Assembly (NCBI GenBank): GCA_051453625.1
Contig: JBOZIK010000001.1
Location: forward strand, 30,727,310 to 30,788,312
Direction: 5' to 3'
DNA from: Welwitschia mirabilis
Taxonomy: Eukaryota > Gnetophyta > Gnetopsida > Welwitschiales
DNA length: 61,003 nt
Shown in pieces: positions 10,134 to 19,837 of the stretch. How positions within the stretch are numbered: the first letter of the stretch is position 1; each line of letters starts with the position of its first letter. A program made the translations under genes and the position numbers. The notes beneath the pieces were generated by a model. The model saw only the letters and a program-made list of their open reading frames with translations. It was not told the DNA's origin and made no database searches.

Positions 10134-11695
10134 AAGAATAAGTTTATGCTCACATTTTTCATCAAGATTTTTAGATGTTCATTGACAGTTCAATTGTTGT
10201 TAAGCCTATCAAGCTAAAGGTGATTCGTTGAGAAGGATTTTTCTTTTTCTTTTTACCAAGAGAAGGGAAGTTATAATCTTCTATTTAATGTCCTCTTCCT
10301 CTTCTTCTTTATCATTTTTAAAATCATTTTGGAAGGTGGAAGGTTCACATAGAGGAGGGTTTATTTCTTATTCACTTCTTGTTACAACCTTACGATCTTT
10401 TCTTAGTTCATTTGGGTTTGGTAAAGGTTGTGTAGCTAATGTTCCTTGAGGTCTTTGAATTGCCAACATGGTTTATTGAATGATGTTCACTAAGTTTTCA
10501 ATGTTGGCATTTTTCTTATCAAAGTTGACATTTGATTTTCTAATTTCATTTGTAAGGTTTGTGAGTTGATCATTTGGATGTTAAAAGTATGATGGTCTTA
10601 GTTGGTAGTTTGTGTTTTCGAATCAGTTTCTAAAAAGTTGAGAATTATTTTGAAATTGAGTGTTCAATCTAGGATGTACTTGATTTTAATTTCTGAGTTT
10701 TGAGATGGTTGGTTGAAAGCACAAACTTGTTCACATATTTTTTCTTTATATGTTGGCAAAAGAGGATAGTTTTTGGTATTATCCTTATATAAATTAGAAG
10801 TTTGCACATAATTTCTTTCAGTTGTGGATTTGGCATCTAAGATCATTTCTGCATACTTCTCTAAGATTGTTGTAAAATCTCTCATGGAATTTGTAAGATT
10901 GGATTCTATCTCTTTTTGTTGTTTAACCTCTTTTAAGTCTTTGATGAGTTAACCTACAGTTGGATTTTCTTTAGGAATTAACTAAGTTTGACTAACCTCC
11001 ACAAGTTCTTTTAATTTGTCTAGGCATTATCTCATGTAAGGTTTATGAGGTTTCCTCTACAAGAAAAATCTATAGGTTGTTTTGTGTATGAAGTTAGCCC
11101 ACTATAAAAGTAGTTTATTAGTTCTATTGGTGAAAAACATCTACTGGTTTAGAATGGTAGGCTATAAAGAAACACTCATATGTGGAAGCATAGTTTTCAT
11201 TTATTCTTTGTTGAAAGTTTGTTACCTCTTTTATTATTTTTCTTACAATCTCTTCACTCATAAATCTTTTTACAAAGATTTCCTGGACTTGATCCCATGT
11301 TTCTAAGCTTTTGAGAGGTATGGTTTTTAGCCAATTTTTTGCTCTACCCTTTAATGTTATGGAAAAGATTACCATATATGTTCTATTAGTTATTTTTTTC
11401 TTTCCATTTCCTAAGGTGAGGATTAATCATTCTATTTTTGCTATGTGTTGAAAAGGATCCTCATTATCTTCTCCAGTAAAAGTTGAGTAGATATTTAAAT
11501 TTTTAAGCTTAACATTAATTCCTAGGGATAGATCAAAAGGAGTTAGAATCTCTTATTTCTTATTGTATAACAATTCTTTAAGGGTGAGATTTACATTAGG
11601 GATAGAAGATCCTATGACTTATTTTTGGATACAGGAGGTACTGGACATTGTGAATTAGTTTTATCCTTATATAGGGTTTTTTTTGAAAAAATCTT
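10134..11695 (-). pseudogene. Gypsy gag, copy A
   Basis: This is the capsid polyprotein of the gag-protease element. On the minus strand, 11375-11124 gives a clean retrotransposon gag domain: LKGRAKNWLKTIP, then WDQVQEIFVKRFMSEE, then a VTNFQQ segment. Upstream of it, toward 11690, the N-terminal part is broken by stops. At 10885-10664 lies the former zinc-knuckle segment, now SNLYKDNTKNYPLL. In the plus-strand relative the same segment reads CDLCEDNYHVIKNC, so both leading cysteines and the last cysteine are lost here. A polar linker with no structure that I can assign occupies 10134-10660. The copy ends at a 100-N gap, so its N-terminus cannot be followed. Confidence 0.75.
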
Positions 11696-11795
11696 NNNNN
11701 NNNNNNNNNNNNNNNNNNNNNNNNNNNNNNNNNNNNNNNNNNNNNNNNNNNNNNNNNNNNNNNNNNNNNNNNNNNNNNNNNNNNNNNNNNNNNNN
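11696..11795. other. Assembly gap of exactly 100 N
   Basis: Exactly 100 unknown bases, the conventional placeholder for a gap of unknown size. Gag copy A ends on one side and protease copy B starts on the other, so sequence order repeats across the gap. Reading frames that cross it have no meaning. Confidence 0.95.
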
Positions 11796-12130
11796 ATTTC
11801 CAAAGTGACATTTCATTATTCCTACTCTTGTATCAATAATGTAGTGGGCCATTGCACAAAAGGCTCTACCTAGAAGTAAAGGGTATCCTCTATTATGCTT
11901 AACTTCTATGATAATCACATCTATGAGGTAGTAAGCCTCTTCAATTTGTATTAATAAATCTTTAATAATACCTAATAGTTTCTTAAATGATGCATCTATT
12001 AATTCTAAGACAACTTTAGTAGGCTCTATTCTATCCTTCAAACCAAGTCTTTTAAAAATGTGAAGTGGCATAATATTAACACTTATTCCAATGTTAATCA
12101 AGGCTTTTCTAATTTTTTTTATTTCCCTCT
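11796..12130 (-). pseudogene. Gypsy aspartic protease domain, copy B
   Basis: This is a second protease copy with the same order of motifs as copy A: INIGISVNIMPLH at the active site, KRLGL, KKLLGIIKDL, PLLLGRAF, then IIDTR. The catalytic aspartate is replaced by asparagine (a G-to-A change on the coding strand), so the domain is inactive as read. Its C-terminal end lies in the 100-N gap. Most differences from copy A look like transitions, and there are too many for the two to be simple haplotype duplicates. Confidence 0.75.
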
Positions 12131-13995
12131 AGATCCTTAAATTTGGATGATTTTGATAACACTCAATTCATAAGGGATGGGCAAAGACAGACTTTGCTCA
12201 GGATAACTTATGTATGTTTTCTTCTTATTAAGTCTTTCCATAATTTTGAGTACCCCGTTTTTCTTGTAAAACTTTCCAAAAGGATAATTTATGCTTATGT
12301 TTTTCATCAAGGCTTTTAAATGATTATTGAAAGTTGAATTGTTATTAAGCCTATCCATCCAAGGGGTGATTTATTAAGAAGGTTTTTTTCCCCTCTTGAC
12401 CAAGATAAGGGAAGTTATAATCTTGTAATATTTTAATGTCCTCTTTTTCTTCTTCTTCATCATTTCTTAAGTTATTTTAAGAGGTGGAAGGTTCACATGG
12501 AGGAGGATTTATTTCTTATTCACTTTTTATCACAACCTTATAATCTCTTTTTAGTTCATTTGGATTTGGTAAAGGCTATGTAGGTAATGTTCCTTGAGGT
12601 CTTTAGTTTGCCAACATTATTTGTTAAAGGATACTTACTAAGTTTTCCATGTTGGAATTTTGTTTTTCAAATTTGGCATTTACTTATTCTTATGATCTTC
12701 TTATTTCATCCACAAGATTTGTAATTGAATCATTTGGATATTGAAAGTTTGATGGTCCTAATCGGTAGCTTGTGCTTTTGAATTGATTTCTAAAAGGTTA
12801 AAAATTATTTTGGAAATGATTGTTCAACATAGGTTGTGTCTAATTTTGATTTTGTAAGTTTTAAAATGGTTGGTTAAAATCACAAACTTCTTCTCATATT
12901 CTTTCTTTATATGTTAGCAAAAGAAAATAGTTTTTAGTAATATGATAATTATCTTCACATAAGTCATAAGTTTGCATAACATTTCTTTTGGTTGTGGTTT
13001 TAGCATCTANNNNNNNNNNNNNNNNNNNNNNNNNNNNNNNNNNNNNNNNNNNNNNNNNNNNNNNNNNNNNNNNNNNNNNNNNNNNNNNNNNNNNNNNNNN
13101 NNNNNNNNNNNNNNNNNNNNNNNNNNNNNNNNNNNNNNNNNNNNNNNNNNNNNNNNNNNNNNNNNNNNNNNNNNNNNNNNNNNNNNNNNNNNNNNNNNNN
13201 NNNNNNNNNNNNNNNNNNNNNNNNNNNNNNNNNNNNNNNNNNNNNNNNNNNNNNNNNNNNNNNNNNNNNNNNNNNNNNNAATAGTCCAATTGTTCTACTC
13301 TTGAAAAGGCATCTACTAGATTAGAGTGGATTGCTATAAAGAAACATTCATAAGTAAAGGCATAATCTTTATTTGGGCTTTATTAAAAGTTTATTATATT
13401 TTTTTTCTTTTTCTCATAGTTTCTTCACTCATGAACCTTTTTAAAAAGGGTTTTCAAACTTAATTCCATGTCTTTAAATTTTTATGGCATATAGTTTTTA
13501 GCCAAAGTTTTGCTCTACCCTTTAATATCATGGGAAATATTACTGTATATGTTCTATCCATTATTTTTTTCTTCCCATTTTCCGAGGTGAGGATAAGTTG
13601 TTCAATGTCTTCAATGTGTCTCTTCATTAAAAGTGGATAGGAATATAAATTTTTAAGCTTGACATCATCTCCTAGGAGTAGGTCAAAATGTGTTTAAATT
13701 TCTGTTTTCTTATTGGCTAATAATTCTCTCAGGTTAAGGTTTACATTAGGGGTAGAAGATCCTATGACTTATTTTTACTTATGGGAGTTACTTAAAATTG
13801 TGAATTGATTCTATTCTTCTATAGGATTTTCATCAAGAAAATCTGACTCAAAAAAATAAATTTGGAAGAAGATTTAAGTGCACCTGAAAGGTGCTTTTCC
13901 GATTCGTTTTCTATATCCACTATCCTTCTTTGATGTTATTTTCTATCAGTAGCTTTTCTCTCTAATATCTCTTCTCTATGTTAACTATATCACAG
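12131..13995 (-). pseudogene. Gypsy gag, copy B
   Basis: Read on the minus strand from about 13995, it starts with an ATAGTTAACATAGAGAAG segment equivalent to the ATG-bearing gag start of the plus-strand copy (55713). It continues through SSTPNVNLNLRELLANKK, a TYTVIFPMILKGRAKLWLKT gag-domain core around 13480-13570, and an RFMSEE segment near 13430. A 270-N gap (13010-13279) removes the middle. Beyond it the zinc-knuckle remnant reads YDLCEDNYHITKNYFLL, with the first and last cysteines lost. Stops and small deletions are frequent. This is the gag adjacent to the 5' LTR and primer site, so it should be the original position in the element. Confidence 0.7.
13010..13279. other. Assembly gap, 270 N
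   Basis: Unknown bases inside gag copy B. From the other copies it should hold the part of gag between the capsid domain and the zinc knuckle. Confidence 0.95.
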
Positions 13996-14458
13996 CATTT
14001 TGCAAATAGTAAATAATAGAAAATAGATCAAAAAATAAGATATCATTGTCCTTTCTATCATGCAGATAACAGAAGGAATGACACATATAAAAACTATTAA
14101 AAAAATAGAACAAAAACTAAAACAGAAAGCAGTAAACACAGAAAATAGAACTATTATCCTTCTGGTCATCTGAACATCATAAGAGATAACAGAAACTAAT
14201 TTATTTTATAAAAATCACAATCCAAAAATAAAACTAAAAGTAAAAAATAATACATTATCTTCCTGACTGTCGTGGGAATGATAGAGGGGATGACCATTTT
14301 TTTTCTATAAAAAACTGAAAATGAAAAAACTAAAACTAAAAAACTATATATAAGAAACCTATAGCTCCTAATAATACAACATTGTATAGAAAAATAATCA
14401 AATAGAAGTCTGATATACTTACTTGAATGATGACAACCCTTATACTCCTCAATAGCCT
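13996..14458 (-). mobile_element. Gypsy 5' leader with inverted motifs
   Basis: This untranslated leader lies between primer site and gag. It contains several short inverted motifs (about 14048-14082, 14165-14190, 14262-14300, for example GTCGTGGGAATGATAG followed by GGATGACC). Their equivalents are in the plus-strand leader at 55434-55462 and 55545-55575. No frame is conserved. Confidence 0.6.
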
Positions 14459-14476
14459 TCCTCGACAATGACACTA
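14459..14476 (-). promoter_or_regulatory. Primer-binding site, tRNA-Asp type
   Basis: The minus strand reads TAGTGTCATTGTCGAGGA, three bases inside the 5' LTR. Compared with the plant tRNA-Asp complement TGGCGCCGTTGCCGGGGA it matches at 12 of 18 positions, and all six differences are C-to-T or G-to-A transitions. Such a site is typical of Athila-type gypsy elements. Confidence 0.75.
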
Positions 14477-14479
14477 AGA

Positions 14480-15527
14480 TATTATGATGTGTATTTGTGT
14501 AAGCTTTTACATTTAAAGAGATCCTATCATTTATAACTAAAATAAATATCTTACATAATACATCACACTATTATAGTGGGATTTAATCTAAAATGTCGTA
14601 TTCATGTTAAAGTCTATGAGTATGAGACTCAAGTTCCTTTGTAAATGAATAGGAAATAGAAATAAATAACAATACAAGGAAATAAAAATACAATGCAAGA
14701 TGTAAAATGCAATCTAAACTAACATGCAATATAAAAATAACCCTAACTCTACTCGCTTGATGATCTATGTCACCCAAGAGATTATCACCAGATTAAGGGA
14801 AATCATAAATCATAAAGATAATCAGGAAACCTAAGATGCAAACATAAAAAGAGAACCAAGTTTTATATTAAAAGGGTAATAGCATCTAGGTTATAAAATA
14901 GCCAGGTCTTAATGGAGGTTACACAGCACTCCACCAAGTGCATCTCTTTTTGCAGCACATATAAATGGATCTTCTACCCTTCAATTTCCTATCACAAGAA
15001 TGTCTGGTGCAATAAAGATGAGAAGGAGAGTAGAAGAAAGACTTATTTATAAGAAAATACAGCAGAAAATAATAAATGGTAGGTATAGAAAGGCACACTC
15101 ATTTACAACTTAGAAATAGATGAAACGGTTAAGGGTAGCTGTCAGAGTCAGTTACATCTTAGTGTCATTCGGGATATTATCCAGATGATAGTGGGAATGA
15201 TAGTATATTATAAAATATTTTCAAAATGATGATTCAGCAGTCCACATTAGTAGTCATAATCCTACCTATTATGGGGACGACGAAGGAATGATAGTCTTCT
15301 TTGATTATTTCTTTAAAGATAACTTAGCATTTTTGTCATAAATCCTTCTTCAAAGCTATGTGTATCAGAAAGTGCCTTTAATACATTAAATTTGGATAAT
15401 AATTGCACTTTTTCGAGATTTCTTCTTGTATCTCCAAAATCCTCAAAATTACACTTAAACCTATATAAAAGTCCTACAAAATAACTCATAGAATATTATT
15501 AAATAACTATAAATTGGTAGTGCAACA
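14480..15527 (-). repeat. Gypsy 5' LTR (minus orientation)
   Basis: It is co-linear with 5886-6954, with many substitutions and small indels. On the minus strand it starts TGTTGCACTACC and ends TCATAATA just before the primer site. The U3 GTCATC/GATGAC block is at about 15160-15300. The target duplication CTCAT follows at 15528-15532. Confidence 0.9.
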
Positions 15528-15532
15528 CTCAT
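15528..15532. repeat. Target-site duplication CTCAT (right copy)
   Basis: Exact match to 5881-5885 on the other side of the gypsy element. Confidence 0.85.
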
Positions 15533-17424
15533 AAGGTGGTCTTTACACCTCATCTAGAATCCAAGAGTCCTCTCTATAATAATAGAAATTTTGTATCATG
15601 TTCTAAATATTCTTTTTACTACTTCATGGTAGAACCATGTTTTATATTGAGATCTCTAATTTTTCAAGGCTTGTTCCTTTTCTTTAGAGTTTATAATATG
15701 TTTTTATTATTAAGATATCTCAAAAATCTAAGATGTCTTACTAGAGAAATCTTAAAAAAAGAAATCTAGAAAATTACCTAAGAGAGACATTTTTTACTTG
15801 CCCAATTAGGAAATTCCTAATCTCCAAGTTCCTCCATAGCTTCCCATATGTTTTCTTGTCTTGTGATTTTGATATCTCATCACCAAGTAGTTTAAGAATA
15901 TCTTGTATCACCATGCCTTTGTTATGTCTTTTGTACTCTCTTGAGTCCTTATTATTTTCATGTCTATGCTTTACTTCTCTGATTAAAAAACATTTGAATT
16001 TATTTAAAGTACTTTGTGAGGCATTTTGTATTAGAAGTATTGATTTTGCTTTTGGTACTTAAACTTTTCTTAGTTTAACCTGCATAAAGTATTATACCAT
16101 TCTACTAGACCTTTTGGCTTTGTTAGTATAGTATCTATTTTGTACTTTATTAGATACCTATGCTGATAATGACCTTTATTATAATAATAATAGCAAATAA
16201 TATTATTTGTAAATGTCCAATGTTCATACCTTAGCTTGTAGTTTCATTTGTCATATGTTCCAACCCACTCTTATTATTTGGATTTCTCCTTTATCTAGCA
16301 TGATATTCAAAGTCTCTTTGCCTTGTGTAAATCTTTCAATGATTTTCTTTGAATCTATAAGCTCCTATCTCATATTCTACTTTTGTAATATCAAGAAAAG
16401 AAGCATTATTAGAAGACTTACCTTTTGACTTACCTTTGACTAAAAAACTAGATGGTTTTGTAAAGTTCTTCTTTTTGTTGTATTTATATGTAAGGAGTCT
16501 CTGTACTCTTGTTGTAATGAAAGTAAGTTCTTCATTTTCATCATTAGAGTCATCTTCTTCCTATTCTTCCTTTACCTTTTCTTTTAATCTTTCATTTGTG
16601 CTTTGGTTTGCCTTAAGTGTAATAGATTTTTCTTTTAACACTCCATCTTGTATGAGATTCATTTCATATGCTATCAGAGCACTCTATAGCTCGTCTATCT
16701 TCATTGTGTTGAAATCTCTATATTATTTTATAATTGTGGTCTTAATCGTATATTTAGAGGTTAGTGATCTAACATTTTTTTGTATTACCTTTACTTCTAA
16801 AAGATCTTCTCTAATGCCACATATTGCATTCATGATGTTTAAAACTCTGTAAATTACTCATGGATCATTTCTCCATTATTTATCTTGAGATTCTTGAATT
16901 TATTTATTCAAACTAAAAGCGTATATTATTTTATAACAAACATGCCTTCATATGTTCCAATAGAACATTTCAAATTTCTTGTGTTATATTGTAACCTGCT
17001 ATTATATTAAACTCTTTTATAGATAAAGAAAAATAAAGTGCATTATTAGCTTTAGAGTCATACATGAAAGTATCTTTTTCTTTATTTGTCTATCTTTCCT
17101 TTCTTAATTTGAGTAATGGTATGGCTTACAGCATTTGCAATAGTCTCCATAGGATTTGTGTAGCCTTTTCTATGCTCTTCCATAACTGAAACTCAAAATA
17201 TTGTAACTATAGTTGCAATAGTCTCCATAGGATTTGCAATAGTCTCCATAGGATTTGTGTAGCCTTTTCTATGCTCTTTCATAACTGAAACTTAAAATAT
17301 TGTAACTATAGTTGCATTCTCATCTTCTAATAGGCATAGTTTATCCCATCAAAGAGTAAAGGCCTAATAGATGGCATGCCTTCCATTGTTCACTTAAGGA
17401 AGTTACTCCTTTTCATAAGTACCC
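15533..17424 (-). pseudogene. Copia gag remnant (minus element)
   Basis: On the minus strand, just downstream of the primer site, the sequence reads as a copia Gag start: LFDGINYAY, then KMRM, FEFQLW and SIEKA around 17340-17140. This matches the usual F-D-G-x-N-Y-x-x-W-K-x-R-M opening of plant copia Gag. Further on, around 16330-16290, a TQGKETLNIML segment is shared with the plus-strand copia element (34438-34471). Many stops and frameshifts are present. The opposite strand carries accidental hydrophobic open frames, which I do not count as genes. Protease and pol are absent, because the copia sequence stops at the nested gypsy element. Confidence 0.6.
17137..17313. repeat. Tandem duplication in copia gag (78-bp units)
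   Basis: A 78-bp unit (17137-17214) starting GCAATAGTCTCCATAGGATT is followed by a 21-bp partial unit (17215-17235) and then a second full 78-bp unit (17236-17313). The complete copies are nearly identical, so the duplication is younger than most of the decay around it. Confidence 0.9.
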
Positions 17425-17436
17425 ACTCTCATACTA
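17425..17436 (-). promoter_or_regulatory. Primer-binding site, initiator tRNA-Met type
   Basis: The minus strand reads TAGTATGAGAGT just inside the 5' LTR, 9 of 12 matches to the copia consensus TGGTATCAGAGC. The following GGGTACT is shared with the plus-strand copia element (33888-33894). Confidence 0.7.
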
Positions 17437-17438
17437 CA

Positions 17439-18903
17439 TAAGGATCATTAACCTCAAAGGGGAGGGCTGAATGAGTTTATCCAAATAAAATTTTAAGTTA
17501 AAATACTAAATGGAAATGCCTAATAAAAACACCTTACTAAATAACATGGTTCTCCAAACTGGGTTTGTCTACATATGAGGGATAGCTTCTACTCACACTT
17601 TCAGATAATCTTGACTTACAAGAAAATAGTGATTTTTTGACATGCCACCAATCTTATAACAAATGAGAGTCTCCTCTTAAGATAGCACTCTCTTCCCCTT
17701 AAGTGAATAGTGGTTTTCATAGGTACATCATAAACCTTTATAATAATGAAAGTCTTCTCACAAAGTAGCATTCTCTTCCTCATAAGAAAATAATGGTTTC
17801 CTAGCTTACCAATAACCTTACATCAAACAAGTGCATAAAAGAATAATTTTAAATAAACATCCCTACCATGTTTGCCTTACAAAGTATTTGATATTCAATA
17901 ATGGACTTATAATAATATTCAATACTATCATAATCTGTAATATAAATCATAAGAACAAAACAATAACAAGACTAAAGATATTGTAGATTTGAGCTTCTTG
18001 ATGATGTTGTTATCATTACAAGTATGAATGAACATAATAGCAATGTAGATACAAGATCAAAGATGAAAGTAATAAAAGCTCCTTTCTAATGATGCCTTGA
18101 TTCTTCATGAGAATTTCCTTTCACTTGTGCATTCATTATTCTTAATCTAATCATTGTCTACCAATATTTAAAGCTAATTATTAATTATAGTTCTAAAAAG
18201 GCCTTCTTTGTTTTATGATGTTAAGGCTTTATATAGTTGACAAAGATCTAGCTACTTGAGCTCAAAAGTTAACCGTTTGACATTATAATTACTACACAAT
18301 GGAGAGGAAATGTCTATGCATCAAGTGTGTAACTTTAAGTTTAATCTATGTGAACTTTAGTCCAAGATGTCTTCACTTTTTTAGATGTCTATTAATAGTT
18401 AGACATCTTTACCTTATAGATGTCTTTAGTCAACTTGCTCAGATTTTGATATATTTTTCTCTGTAGTATCCTTAGGCCCCATAATCATGAATCTATGATG
18501 TACAAGTTTATAGCTCACCTAAAATTCAAAATGTTAGTCAAAAATAAAAGTGACTCTATTACTTATTTTAATTCAGTAATAATGTCTTTAAATATATAAA
18601 TATCTTCATCTATGATAGGTTTAATTTTTAGCTTAGTTATCTTTTAGCTTATGACTTGCTTTTAGTACATCCAAGATGTCTTCAACTTCTTATACATCTT
18701 TACTCAAGACATCTTCAATCTTCTAGACATCTTCAAACAATTGATCTTATAGTTTTAGCATTTGATCCTTTTCATGAGATGTTATCTCTAAAGATCCATC
18801 ATGATCTAGTATTTATCAAGGTCTGATGTTCTTATAATGACCTATCTACATAATGACACAAAATATTTGATAAGTGAAATCATCAAAACTAGATTTTCCA
18901 ACA
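17439..18903 (-). repeat. Copia 5' LTR (minus orientation)
   Basis: On the minus strand it starts with intact TGTTGGAAAATCTAG and ends TAATGATCCTTA. It aligns with 4121-5556 along its length. The hairpin-bearing units are at about 17620-17780, in two copies. The right end is followed by the TGTAT duplication. Confidence 0.85.
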
Positions 18904-18908
18904 TGTAT
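18904..18908. repeat. Target-site duplication TGTAT (right copy)
   Basis: Exact match to 4116-4120, flanking the copia element. Confidence 0.85.
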
Positions 18909-19817
18909 AAAGAAGATTTCATATGTTGAAGATAATTACTTATGATTTACTTAGTTTTGAAAAAATTTTAGGGTTAAAAATTGTAGATTATCTTCAAAGA
19001 AAGCCAAATGAAATAGTCCATTTTTATGATAAAACTCCATGCTAGATTTGAAATGGATTTTCTTAAAAAGATTTTTATTATAAATCTAGAAAAGATTTAT
19101 AATTGATTAAGACCTACTTAGAATATAAAAGATCAGTAAATGATGATTTCAGAAGGAGCCCGATGCTTAAAAAATTCAAGAGATGCAAGGCAAAGATATC
19201 AAAAAACATTGATAGTGAGCTATGTAGAACGGATGATAGCATTAATGAGATCTATTAACTACACTAGTTTCTTGTCTTAAAAAGCTTTGTGAAAAAAAAT
19301 GATGTTATGTTTTTGGATATATAAATTGGTTTCCATAATAGGTCATAAAACATAAGTGACAAAAAATGAAATGGTAGTATGAAATAAAAGCCATATAAAA
19401 TCCTACAAAAATAATATTATAAAAACTAAAATAAAAATAAAAAAAAATCAAATCTAATGCATGTAGCAAAAAAGACAAAATAAATTATATTTGAAAATGC
19501 AAAAAAAGAAAGAGAGTTCTTATACTTTTTCATTGTTCTTAATTTCCCTGACTTTTTCAATTTTCATTACTTTATCCTTAGTTCAAAAGAAATCAACTAG
19601 TAAAAAGCTATAAAAACTAGTTATCTATGTATACAAAAATTGATATAACACTAATATTTAAAATTAAAGCTAAAAAATTCAAGGAAAACATTACAAGAAC
19701 TAGAAACTAAAACAAGTTAGGATATCACTAAAAGCGAGCCAATACCACAAACTAGAGAGGAAAGAAAATGAAAAACACTAAATATAAATGCAAGAATATG
19801 TAAAACTATGCATGTCA
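18909..19817 (-). mobile_element. Leader of the outer gypsy element
   Basis: On the minus strand this follows a tRNA-Asp-type primer site. It is a T-rich leader with no early start codon in a long frame. A short readable piece (MEFYHKNGLFHLAFFEDN, about 19042-18989) lies just before the copia insertion and could be the beginning of gag, continued at 4115 and leftward. Confidence in the gag reading is low. Confidence 0.45.
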
Positions 19818-19835
19818 TCCCTATCAATGATGCCA
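19818..19835 (-). promoter_or_regulatory. Primer-binding site, tRNA-Asp type (outer gypsy)
   Basis: The minus strand reads TGGCATCATTGATAGGGA. Against TGGCGCCGTTGCCGGGGA, all but one of the differences are transitions. Its preceding TTT, and an LTR-like stretch to the right, fit an Athila-type 5' junction. Confidence 0.7.
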
Positions 19836-19837
19836 AA

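Larger units (their letters stand above)
5886..15527 (-). mobile_element. Athila-like gypsy element with gag-protease only, nested in copia
   Basis: LTRs of 1069 and 1048 bp bound the element, with the CTCAT target duplication outside and, inside, a tRNA-Asp-type primer site at the right and a polypurine tract at the left. On the minus strand the order is 5' LTR, primer site, leader, gag, zinc knuckle, protease, gap, gag, zinc knuckle, protease, conserved tail, noncoding region, polypurine tract, 3' LTR. The gag-protease block thus appears twice, separated by exactly 100 unknown bases (11696-11795). No reverse transcriptase, RNase H or integrase motif is visible on either strand between protease and the 3' LTR, a span of about 2.5 kb. 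The pattern suggests a non-autonomous element mobilised by a partner. Confidence 0.85.
4121..18903 (-). mobile_element. Copia-type retrotransposon, split by a nested gypsy element
   Basis: Boundaries come from two related LTRs (4121-5556 and 17439-18903) flanked by an identical TGTAT duplication. The copia-derived sequence between the LTRs is only 5557-5880 (3' noncoding end with polypurine tract) and 15533-17438 (primer site and gag). The rest is an inserted gypsy element. Protease, integrase, reverse transcriptase and RNase H are therefore absent. Either they were deleted before the gypsy insertion, or the gypsy target was already a gag-only derivative. The LTRs are the same family as those of the complete copia element at 32213-40813, in opposite orientation. 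Confidence 0.85.

Noticed and set aside
16436-16852. 138-codon serine/phenylalanine-rich frame on the plus strand
   Set aside because: It is antisense to the decayed copia gag and its linker. Its composition fits the complement of lysine/glutamate-rich coding sequence.
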